7,461 nt of DNA from CAZSRL01 sp964609615 (GCA_964609615.1 CAZSRL010000034.1:1-7461); one strand, 5' to 3'; shown: positions 1-6,658, counted from the first letter of the stretch. Made by a program: numbers and translations. Notes: generated by a model from the sequence alone, not told the origin.

Positions 1-261
1 ATGGTATCAGTCTCTAGTTTTTACGGTATAGGGATTTGTATATTAGTATTTAACTCATTTCCACAGAAACAAGGTTAAAAAAGTTATACCACTCAAAGGA
101 AACCTGAATGTCATTTCCCATTTATTCCTTTCGATTGTGGTAAACGTAAGTTAAGTTGTCAAGGATTCCTTTATAACTCCTCGCTCCAATTAGGCTACAA
201 TCAAACGATTGTGAAAACGGATTCAATCCAGATACATAGAGCTGCAAAACATATGTCTCAA
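1..261. other. Non-coding stretch downstream of transposase remnant
   Basis: No gene is supportable here. A short plus-strand frame from the first base ends at a TAA after about 25 codons and resembles nothing I know. A minus-strand frame at 122-316 (64 codons) overlaps the transposase remnant in a different frame and has no recognisable domain. On the minus strand this is the region beyond the transposase stop, so it may contain the eroded end of the IS256-type element. A possible end lies near 110-150, where the minus strand reads GTTTACCACAATCG. The left arm of a 12-bp inverted repeat sits at 58-69. Confidence 0.5.
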
Positions 262-716
262 TCAGGATATAGATAAGAACGGCAGTGTACCTATATTTCT
301 GTAAAATTCTCTCCATACCCTTTTCCTCTTGTTTTTTGATTTCTGTTCTATTGTTAAATACTTATTTCCTGTAATCCATTCTTCATTAATATCGATCAGT
401 ATTGAGAATACCAGTCTCAATACTGCTTCTTCATTCGGGAATGCCCCTACTACCCTGTTTCTTCTTTCAATTTCTTTGTTAGTTGGCAGTGTTGCTAATT
501 TGCTGTAAATTTGAAATCAAGTTTTTGTATATTCTGGGGAAAAATGATCTCACTATATGGAATTTTTTATCCAATAACGTTTTGAAATATATGATTTTAC
601 AGAAAAATCGGCATACTGCTATCATAAATATAATTTTAGGATACAAGGAAAATTGAAGACGTCCAGAAAGACAAGGAATTTAGGGTCTGGAGATTAACAA
701 GAGCTTTCTGTGGAAA
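58..716. repeat. 12-bp perfect inverted repeat bracketing the transposase remnant
   Basis: The left arm TTTCCACAGAAA (58-69) is exactly the reverse complement of the right arm TTTCTGTGGAAA (705-716). Similarity extends outward with one gap: CATTT-CCACAGAAA against CATTTTCCACAGAAA. The arms lie outside the transposase remnant. They could be terminal repeats of a decayed element or a chance match in AT-rich DNA. No target-site duplication was found. Confidence 0.35.
262..516 (-). pseudogene. IS256-family (mutator-type) transposase, C-terminal remnant
   Basis: This is the decayed tail of a DDE transposase of the IS256 (mutator) family. Translating the minus strand gives an 84-codon frame that contains EIERRNRVVGAFPNEE, then AVLRLVFSILIDINEEW and TGNKYL. 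This is the characteristic IS256 C-terminal block (E-I-x-R-R-x-x-V-V-G-x-F-P-N-E, followed by L-R-L and ISEEW-like residues). A TGA at 517-519 lies directly upstream in frame and there is no start codon. Full-length family members have about 400 residues, so the N-terminal part and the catalytic DDE residues are absent. The usual LRTTN-x-LERLN stretch seems shortened, because the frame reads KLATLPTNKEIERR, which suggests an internal deletion. The frame ends at TGA 262-264. It is certainly non-functional. The family call is strong; the exact limits are approximate. Confidence 0.82.
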
Positions 717-886
717 ATGTGAACTGATTAAGATTACAGATTTTATTATTGGTATTTGAAATCCCAGACTGTTTTTTGCTTAAAATTAACACCGTCAAGA
801 AAATTCCTTAATAAGTCCTCCGTAAACATGGTCCAGTTATTTTAATTTACAGATAATTAAAAATAGTTTAAAAAGAAATTATTTTT
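517..886. other. Non-coding leader region of the R-M operon with coding-like scraps
   Basis: No intact gene. A plus-strand frame at about 635-760 stays open for roughly 40 codons and includes the stretch FCGKCELIKI, but has no start codon or recognisable family. A minus-strand frame at 746-829 starts with ATG and encodes 27 residues (MFTEDLLRNF, then LDGVNFKQKT) before TAA. Both look like gene debris. The last ~60 bases before 887 are extremely AT-rich and would have to hold the operon promoter. On the plus strand, 594-620 reads TTTTACAGAAAAATCGGC and could be an eroded outer end of the IS256-type element. Confidence 0.45.
838..876 (+). promoter_or_regulatory. Candidate AT-rich promoter for the R-M operon
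   Basis: Runs such as TTTTAATTTA (840-849) and AGTTTAAAAAG (865-875) resemble an archaeal TATA box and would give a short leader before the start at 887. AT content is high everywhere nearby, so this is only the most plausible place for a promoter. No Shine-Dalgarno motif precedes 887, which would fit a short-leader or leaderless transcript. Confidence 0.25.
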
Positions 887-3800
887 ATGGATCAAAACGA
901 TAGAATGAATAAACTAAAGGCTTTGGTAGATAAATATCTTGAGTACAAATCAAAAGGACTATTAGAATCATCAAGTGAGCAAACAATTAGAGATTGGCTC
1001 CAAGAATTTTTATGCATCTTTGGATGGGATGTTAGAAATACATCTCAAATAATTCAAGATAAAAAGTTATCACCCTCAGAAATAGATAGATTAGAATCAA
1101 TCTCTTCTACAAATACAAAACCAGACTACACTTTTTTAATTAACCATAAAAAAGTTACATTTCTCGATGCTAAAAGCACTGATGTCAATATAAAGGATAA
1201 CGCTGAAGTAGCCTTTCAGATAAAATCTTATGGCTGGTCAGTAATGGCACCTTGCGCCTTTATTTCTAACTTCGAAGAATTTGCTATTTATGATTGTACA
1301 TATATACCCGAAAGAAATCAAAGCCCAAAATTAGGAAGAATTTATTTAACAATTGACAATTATTTAGAGAATTTTGAAATATTAGATAATCACCTGTATA
1401 AAAAAAATATTTTTGCAGACAAATTAAATTTATTATATTCCAAATCACTTGAAGGAAACCGTCAAATAAAGAAGCAAACATTAGACTATACATTTGCCAA
1501 TGAATTGTCCCTCTTCCGTCTTAAACTGGCAAATGAAATCTTAATAAATAATAAAGAGACTATTCTAAATAATGTAGAATCTTTAAGTTATATAACTCAA
1601 ATAATTATAAATCGAGTATTGTTTATAAGAGTTTGTGAGGCTAGGGGCATTGAGGAAGAAAATTTGCTAAAGAGATATTATGAAAAAGGATTCTGGGAGA
1701 CATTTAAGGAATCTTCTTACTTTGAATTTTATGACCATTACGACGGACCACTTTTTGAGAAAAATAAATTGATTAACAATCTGATGATTCCAAATACCGT
1801 TTTTGAAAGTCTTTTAAATTACCTTTATTATCCATCTCCATACAGATTTGATGTAATTTCAACAAGGTTATTAAGTGATATTTATGAGATCCTTCTTTCT
1901 AAAAAATTAGAAATAAATGGGGATTTGGTTACCGCTAAATTAAAAAGTGAGTATACCAAAAATAAAGGGGCTGTTAGTACTCCCCAATATATTGTTCAGG
2001 ATATCATTAGACGGACTATAAGTAAGGATAAGTTGTTGAGGGAGGGAATCGATAAATTATTTGAGAATAAAATTCTTGACATAGCATGTGGTAGCGGATC
2101 TTTTTTAATAGAAGCTTATGATCATCTAGAAAATATATTTTTAGAGTTGTATATTACCGGAGATGATCCTAACTATGACAAATATTTTGTAAAACAAAAC
2201 GGGATTTGTATACTCAACCTAGAAGGTAAAAAAAGCATTATTGAGAATTGCATTTTTGGCGTTGATATTGATTTTGAGGCAGTAGAAGTAACAAAAATGT
2301 CCTTATGCCTCAAAGTTGTTGATTCTACAGAGCACATTTCAGAATACTCAGATATAGGTTTTTTCGGCAAAAAAATCTTAAGCAAAGTTGGAGAGAACAT
2401 ATTATGTGGAAACTCATTGGTTCCTTCCGATATTCTTGATACTTTTCCTTCTATTAGAGATCAAAGAGAAGAATACATGAAAACAAATATTTTTGATTTC
2501 AACACTGTAGAAAGTTTCAAGAAAGTATTTGATAAGAAAGATGGTTTTGATTACATAATAGGAAATCCTCCGTATGTAGAGGTCAAAAATTATAACACAG
2601 ATTTAAGATTTATGCATTTATATATAAAAAACAAGTATATTTCAGCTCAAAATGGAAAAGTTGACTTGTCTATACCCTATATAGAGAGAGGATTAGAATT
2701 ACTTAATGATAAGGGGAAGATTGGTTTCATTGTGCAAAAAAGATTCTTTAAAACTGACTATGGTAAACACATTAGGAAACTTATCTCCGAAAAGAATTTA
2801 GTTTCAACTATAATTGATTTTAGTTCAACATCGATATTTAGGAGTCGCATAACATATGTTGCACTATTATTTTTGGATAAAACTCAACCTAAAAGATTTT
2901 TATACAAGTCAGTAGAGAGTGATATTGATACATTGGAATCCGATTTAAGATCATTAAATGATTCTGATTGCTCCACGCTTTCGTCTTCTTTTCTATCGTC
3001 GGCGCCTTGGAACTTTTCAGATATCGAGCTTCTATATATAAAGTCTGAATTATTAAAATACGGCACCTTAGGTGATTTTGTTAATGTAAAAGTTGGAGTA
3101 CAGGCACTATGGGATAGAGCTTATCATACACGTCCAGAAAAAATAAATGATATAACTTTAGAGGGGAAGAGCCAATTAGAAGATAATTTTGAAATTGAAT
3201 TAGATGCTTGCAGGCCATTGATTTGCAACGAGAAATTTTACCCATTTCGGAATGATTTACCTGATGTTTATGTAATATTCCCTTATGATGTGGACAGCTC
3301 AGGTAATGTTAAATCAATCAGTTTTTCTGAATACTCTCACAAATTTCCGTTAGCTGGAGAATATTTACTGAGAAACAAAGACTGTATTAAAGAAAATGTT
3401 GAGACTTATCAAGATTCTGAAACTTGGCACTTGTATACTAGATGTCAAAATCATGGAGCAATTTACCCAAAAGTTCTTATTCCAATGACTTCGTTGGATA
3501 CGTATGCTACAGTAAGTATTTCATCCAGTATATACTGCGATAATGCAAATGTATATTTTTTGGAAGCTGAGAACAAAAACGAAGATAGTTTATATGCATT
3601 AGCATCAATTATTAACTCTACACTTTTTTCTGTTCTTGCTAGATCAATAGCTAATCCTCAAACTAATGGTTATTTCAAATTTAACAAACAATTTCTTGAA
3701 CCAATTCCTTTCCCTGTAGCTAATTTCAAAAATAATTATAAAAATATTGTGAGCGAATTGGCTCATTTATCTCTAATGATAAGAGAGGAGCAAAGTAAAT

Positions 3801-3976
3801 ACATTATTTCGTCACCTTCTCAAAGAAGGTCGATAATAAGTCTATTAAATAATTATTGGAATAAATTAGACGACCTTGTCTATGATTTATATGAATTGAA
3901 CGATAGTCAGAAAAATTATTTCCAATCGAAAGGAAGAAATATCAGTAGAGTTCAATGCTTGGAAAGTTTAATATGA
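887..3976 (+). CDS. Type IIG (Eco57I-like) restriction-modification enzyme: nuclease + N6-adenine methyltransferase + specificity domain
   Basis: A single-chain R-M enzyme of 1029 residues, cytoplasmic, using SAM to methylate adenine and probably cutting unmodified DNA. The N-terminal nuclease region (about 25-130) shows a PD-(D/E)xK pattern: helix acidic residue near E31, P79-D80, then D94-A95-K96, with a following QIKSYGW (Q111). A helical connector (about 200-360, including INRVLFIRVCEARGI) precedes the methyltransferase fold. The fold has STPQYIV (364-370, motif X), ILDIACGSGSF (396-406, motif I), FGVDID (457-462), CGNSL (507-511) and IIGNPPYV (557-564, motif IV, the catalytic NPPY of N6-adenine enzymes). 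The remaining ~350 residues form the target-recognition region, with FNKQFLEPIPFP (932-943) and a terminal LDDLVYDLYEL helix typical of Eco57I-type proteins. The length is close to that family's ~1000 residues. ATG 887 is the first start after an in-frame TAA at 869-871. No frameshift or missing catalytic motif is visible, so it looks intact. Nuclease activity and target site are inferred, not shown. Confidence 0.88.
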   Translation: MDQNDRMNKLKALVDKYLEYKSKGLLESSSEQTIRDWLQEFLCIFGWDVRNTSQIIQDKKLSPSEIDRLESISSTNTKPDYTFLINHKKVTFLDAKSTDVNIKDNAEVAFQIKSYGWSVMAPCAFISNFEEFAIYDCTYIPERNQSPKLGRIYLTIDNYLENFEILDNHLYKKNIFADKLNLLYSKSLEGNRQIKKQTLDYTFANELSLFRLKLANEILINNKETILNNVESLSYITQIIINRVLFIRVCEARGIEEENLLKRYYEKGFWETFKESSYFEFYDHYDGPLFEKNKLINNLMIPNTVFESLLNYLYYPSPYRFDVISTRLLSDIYEILLSKKLEINGDLVTAKLKSEYTKNKGAVSTPQYIVQDIIRRTISKDKLLREGIDKLFENKILDIACGSGSFLIEAYDHLENIFLELYITGDDPNYDKYFVKQNGICILNLEGKKSIIENCIFGVDIDFEAVEVTKMSLCLKVVDSTEHISEYSDIGFFGKKILSKVGENILCGNSLVPSDILDTFPSIRDQREEYMKTNIFDFNTVESFKKVFDKKDGFDYIIGNPPYVEVKNYNTDLRFMHLYIKNKYISAQNGKVDLSIPYIERGLELLNDKGKIGFIVQKRFFKTDYGKHIRKLISEKNLVSTIIDFSSTSIFRSRITYVALLFLDKTQPKRFLYKSVESDIDTLESDLRSLNDSDCSTLSSSFLSSAPWNFSDIELLYIKSELLKYGTLGDFVNVKVGVQALWDRAYHTRPEKINDITLEGKSQLEDNFEIELDACRPLICNEKFYPFRNDLPDVYVIFPYDVDSSGNVKSISFSEYSHKFPLAGEYLLRNKDCIKENVETYQDSETWHLYTRCQNHGAIYPKVLIPMTSLDTYATVSISSSIYCDNANVYFLEAENKNEDSLYALASIINSTLFSVLARSIANPQTNGYFKFNKQFLEPIPFPVANFKNNYKNIVSELAHLSLMIREEQSKYIISSPSQRRSIISLLNNYWNKLDDLVYDLYELNDSQKNYFQSKGRNISRVQCLESLI
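3961..3966 (+). promoter_or_regulatory. Ribosome binding site deciding the start of the second methyltransferase
   Basis: GGAAAG lies six bases upstream of ATG 3973, which overlaps the preceding stop codon as ATGA. The alternative ATG at 3955 has only a purine run (AGGAAG, from about 3931) that is too distant. This favours the 3973 start and coupled translation. Confidence 0.5.
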
Positions 3977-5865
3977 ACAATAAAATTATAAAATTTTTAC
4001 ACTCTTATTCTGAGGATACAAATAAACTTAATAGTTTGATAGTTTCTTCGTTCGTTAAATATAATAATATAAACATTAAGAAAAACAAATTAATAAAAAA
4101 GTATACAGAATCATTTGTCGATGAAAAAGTAGTAGACGAATTTTTAGAGATATATAAGCGCAATTGTAATGATTTTAATTTTGAAAACCTAATCGAGCTA
4201 TTTGAAATTTGCATTCCTAAAAAAGAAAAAATTGTAAACGGTGCAGTATATACTCCAAAAATTGTAAAAGATTTTGTTGTAGAAAATAGTATTAAAAAAT
4301 TAACTATTCCTATAAATGAGGCTTTTTTCTGCGATCTTTCTTGTGGTTGTGGCGGTTTCCTTATCACTATAGCAAGAGAAATACATCTGAAGACCAATAA
4401 ACCATTTAAAGAGATATATTCCGAAAATATCTATGGCGTAGATGTCTCTGATTACTCGGTAGAGAGAAGCGAGATTTTACTTAGCTTGTTTTCTGTAGTT
4501 AATGGTGAAGATGTTGAGGAATTCGAATTTAACTTGCTATTAGGAAACAGTTTAAGTTTTAATTTTTTAGATGTATTTAGCGAAGTAAGGCAGAGAGGCG
4601 GATTTGACTGCATAGTAGGAAATCCTCCATACGTAAGGGCAAAGAACATAAGCAAAGAAACAAAGGATCTATTAAGTAAGTGGCAGGTTACAAAAACAGG
4701 AAATCCTGATCTTTATATCCCGTTTTTTGAAATTGGATTAACTAATCTAAAAAAAGAAGGGATTTTAGGTTATATAACAGTAAATACCTTTATGAGAGGT
4801 CTCAATGCACGCTCTTTAAGAAGCTATTTTTCTAAAAATAAGTTTGATATAGAAATATACGATTTCGGAAGCGAGCAAGTCTTTAAGAAAAAATCAACAT
4901 ATACCTGTATCTGTTTCATTTCAAATAACAAAAATGAGCAAGTAAAATATATAAAAATACCAACTTCTAAATTAAATGAATTTCCTAATAATTTTGTTAA
5001 ATTGGATTATTCTAGTTTAGATGATAATAAATGGATTTTTAATGACGAAAATGTAACTGAAAATATAAAAAAAATAGACAGTTGTGCAAAAAGTATTGGT
5101 GACTTGTATAAAATCAAAAATGGACTGGCTACACTGGCAAATAATATATATATATTTAAACCTGTGGGCGAGAACGAAAAGTGTTATCTGCATCGACTTA
5201 AATCAAAAGAATATTGGATTGAAAAAGAGGTTTGTCGCGATATAATAAAGCCAAATATCCTAAAGTACGAATTTGAAATAGAAAGGATAAAAGAAAAAAT
5301 CATATTTCCATATATAAATACCAATGGTAAAGGTGTAAATGGAAGTATATGCGGTGGAAATTTAAAAATAATTGAAGAAAACTACTTTAAAGAGGCCTAT
5401 CCTGGTGCATATCATTACTTATTAGACTTTAAAGATAAACTTGATCAAAGAGACAAAGGTAAAGGAAATTATGGTTCATGGTATGCTTTTGGTAGAACAC
5501 AAGCATTAAATGAAAAAGGCAAAAAATTACTTTTCCCCTACATTGATAAAGAACCTCATTTTGTTTATACCAATGATGAAGATTTACTTATTTACTGTGG
5601 ATATGCCATATATTCAGATAATGAAAAATCTTTAATAGTTTTAAAGAAAATACTTGAATCCGACATATTTTGGCACTATATAAAACACACAAGTAAACCC
5701 TATTCCGCAGGCTACTATTCGTTTGCTAAAAATTACGTTAAAACGTTTGGACTTTGCGACCTTGATGAAGAAGAAATAGATTTTTTAGAAAAAACAACAG
5801 ATAGAAAGGTTATTCAGGAGTTCTTATCAAAAAAATATGGAATTATCGAAAAATTAACTAAATAA
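3973..5865 (+). CDS. Eco57I/TaqI-like N6-adenine DNA methyltransferase, companion of the type IIG enzyme
   Basis: A stand-alone N6-adenine DNA methyltransferase of 630 residues. Motifs, numbered from ATG 3973: GAVYTPKIV (90-98, motif X), CDLSCGCGGF (120-129, motif I, SAM binding), YGVDVSDYS (154-162, motif II), LLGNSL (189-194) and IVGNPPYVRAK (214-224, motif IV with catalytic NPPY). From about 375 it has a TaqI-type C-terminal specificity domain, starting at IGDLYKIKNGLATLANN and later containing GSWYAFGRTQ and LLFPYIDKEPHF, both common in Eco57I-type enzymes. No nuclease motif is visible. ATG 3973 overlaps the previous stop as ATGA and has GGAAAG six bases upstream, so translational coupling is likely. 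An in-frame ATG at 3955 would add six residues but has no close ribosome binding site. It probably completes protection of the site recognised by the upstream enzyme, as M.Eco57I does. It is even more AT-rich than its neighbour in parts (14 G/C in 4081-4140). An independent recognition site cannot be excluded. Confidence 0.88.
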   Translation: MNNKIIKFLHSYSEDTNKLNSLIVSSFVKYNNINIKKNKLIKKYTESFVDEKVVDEFLEIYKRNCNDFNFENLIELFEICIPKKEKIVNGAVYTPKIVKDFVVENSIKKLTIPINEAFFCDLSCGCGGFLITIAREIHLKTNKPFKEIYSENIYGVDVSDYSVERSEILLSLFSVVNGEDVEEFEFNLLLGNSLSFNFLDVFSEVRQRGGFDCIVGNPPYVRAKNISKETKDLLSKWQVTKTGNPDLYIPFFEIGLTNLKKEGILGYITVNTFMRGLNARSLRSYFSKNKFDIEIYDFGSEQVFKKKSTYTCICFISNNKNEQVKYIKIPTSKLNEFPNNFVKLDYSSLDDNKWIFNDENVTENIKKIDSCAKSIGDLYKIKNGLATLANNIYIFKPVGENEKCYLHRLKSKEYWIEKEVCRDIIKPNILKYEFEIERIKEKIIFPYINTNGKGVNGSICGGNLKIIEENYFKEAYPGAYHYLLDFKDKLDQRDKGKGNYGSWYAFGRTQALNEKGKKLLFPYIDKEPHFVYTNDEDLLIYCGYAIYSDNEKSLIVLKKILESDIFWHYIKHTSKPYSAGYYSFAKNYVKTFGLCDLDEEEIDFLEKTTDRKVIQEFLSKKYGIIEKLTK

Positions 5866-5886
5866 TATGCTTTTATCCTAGAGTAA

Positions 5887-6003
5887 ATCCCAAAACATCA
5901 TATTATATTTTCCGATATCGAATTTAAAGTAATAGGCTGAGTTTCCTATCATGAAAATGATTATGAATTTTAATTGATGTGGAAATTAAATTGGTTTTGG
6001 GAT
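5887..6003. repeat. Nested long inverted repeat downstream of the R-M operon
   Basis: Several pairs of complementary arms are nested about one centre. ATCCCAAAAC (5887-5896) pairs perfectly with GTTTTGGGAT (5994-6003), ACATCA (5895-5900) with TGATGT (5975-5980), ATTTTC (5907-5912) with GAAAAT (5953-5958), and ATAGG (5932-5936) with CCTAT (5945-5949) around an 8-base loop. ACATCA shares two bases with the outer arm, so both cannot form fully. It starts 22 bases after the methyltransferase stop. It could be a small MITE-like element, a structured 3' end or terminator of the operon transcript, or decayed palindromic debris. Confidence 0.45.
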
Positions 6004-6229
6004 GAGCTCACTTACAATTAATACCACAGTCCTAGAAAATATCGATATGAATAGGAAGATTCAATCCAACCTATTTAATCACAGAAAAAAGAGTTGGAGA
6101 GCTATGAATATATAAAAGGAAAAATCTTCATCCACACCGGAAAAACAAGTATCAAATCTTAACCATTTCAATGATGGTAAAATTTATACAGTGGAAACTT
6201 GTCAATTTTTTCGAATTACAATAGTATAC

Positions 6230-6382
6230 TCAATTGAGTTCGGAGTATCTTTGAATTAACACCATCTTCAGACTCTTAATATCAGGAATTCTTCCATGTT
6301 TTAATTTCATCTTCTCAATGTGGTTTAAGAACTTGATCACTTTCGTTTCTTCGCTGCTTATCCTCTTCTCTAATGATAAATA
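6230..6382 (-). pseudogene. Unrecognised protein fragment, C-terminal part
   Basis: A 50-codon minus-strand frame, bounded upstream by an in-frame stop (6383-6385) and ending at TGA 6230-6232. It includes SSEETKVIKFLNHIEKMK and then HGRIPDIKSLKMVLIQRY. The residue mix (charged, helical, with a GRIPDIKSL turn) looks like real protein, but there is no good start codon and I do not recognise the family. It is most likely the last piece of a lost gene. It could also be a chance open frame. Confidence 0.3.
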
Positions 6383-6535
6383 TCAAAACCGAAACACTTA
6401 CGGCAGGAATAAAGGTGAACTGACATACCTTTTTTGCTATTGAAAATTTTCATAATAAGAGTTAAGGAGATATTCAAGATTATATAACTGGATTTATTAT
6501 TCGCATTTTTTATTGAATCCAAAAAGAATAACAAA

Positions 6536-6570
6536 TTTTTATACTATAGACTATAAAAAATATAAGTATA
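6536..6570 (+). promoter_or_regulatory. Candidate promoter of the CPBP protease gene
   Basis: TTTTTATACTATAG (6536-6549) and CTATAAAAAATATAAG (6551-6566) contain TATA-box-like strings 80-115 bases upstream of the CPBP start, in an otherwise gene-free stretch. The surrounding DNA is very AT-rich, so specificity is poor. Confidence 0.3.
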
Positions 6571-6588
6571 AGAAATAAGGCCAAAGTT

Positions 6589-6658
6589 AAAGCATTTAAA
6601 ATTTAGGTGAATAAATCAATTCCAAAGCATTTAGAATTCAGGTGAAAAAAATGATTCC
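6589..6658 (+). repeat. 35-bp tandem direct repeat spanning the CPBP ribosome binding site and start codon
   Basis: Two adjacent 35-base units, 6589-6623 and 6624-6658, match at 29 of 35 positions. Both begin AAAGCATTTA, carry AGGTGAA in the same place (6605-6611 and 6640-6646) and end ATTCC. Unit 2 contains the start codon ATG at 6651. At the matching place unit 1 has an AATCAAT stretch with no ATG. The duplicate therefore carries a ribosome binding site without a start. Confidence 0.75.
6640..6645 (+). promoter_or_regulatory. Ribosome binding site of the CPBP protease gene
   Basis: AGGTGA sits five bases before ATG 6651 and is complementary to the conserved archaeal 16S rRNA 3' end. It decides the start in favour of ATG 6651 over the in-frame GTG at 6642, which is itself part of this motif. 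Confidence 0.65.

Larger units (their letters stand above)
5866..6650. other. Long non-coding stretch between the R-M operon and the CPBP gene
   Basis: About 785 bases with no intact gene. It contains, in order: a nested inverted repeat (5887-6003); a 37-codon plus-strand frame from ATG 6002 (MSSLTINTTVLENIDMN, unrecognised); a minus-strand frame at 6230-6382 that looks coding but has no start; an AT-rich block (6531-6575) that could be the promoter of the next gene; and a 35-bp tandem repeat (6589-6658). No T-run with a tight GC stem was found to mark a clear terminator. The general look is degraded former genes. Confidence 0.5.

Noticed and set aside
220..230. GGATTCAATCC resembling a tRNA T-arm (a similar GATTCAATCC occurs at about 6059)
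   Set aside because: No acceptor stem, D-arm or anticodon arm can be built around either copy.
122..316. 64-codon minus-strand open frame
   Set aside because: It overlaps the IS256 remnant in a different frame, has no recognisable domain or ribosome binding site, and the overlapping frame has clear family similarity.
1284..1493. Minus-strand frame inside the type IIG gene
   Set aside because: It lies opposite a well-supported coding region with intact domain motifs; low-complexity shadow translation.
2173..3066. Two minus-strand frames inside the type IIG gene (2173-2400, 2884-3066)
   Set aside because: Both are antisense shadows of the methyltransferase and recognition regions, with no family signal.
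4005..4655. Minus-strand frames of 130 and 67 codons inside the second methyltransferase gene
   Set aside because: Antisense to motifs X, I and IV of a clear methyltransferase; rich in F, S and L as expected for the reverse of AT-rich coding DNA.
887..5865. BREX, DISARM or type I R-M system
   Set aside because: No HsdR helicase, HsdS, PglZ, BrxC/BrxL or DISARM helicase gene is present. The first protein is a single chain with its own nuclease-like head, which fits type IIG better.
6002..6115. 37-codon plus-strand frame starting MSSLTINTT
   Set aside because: No ribosome binding site, no recognisable family, and it begins inside the arm of the nested inverted repeat; chance frame or debris.
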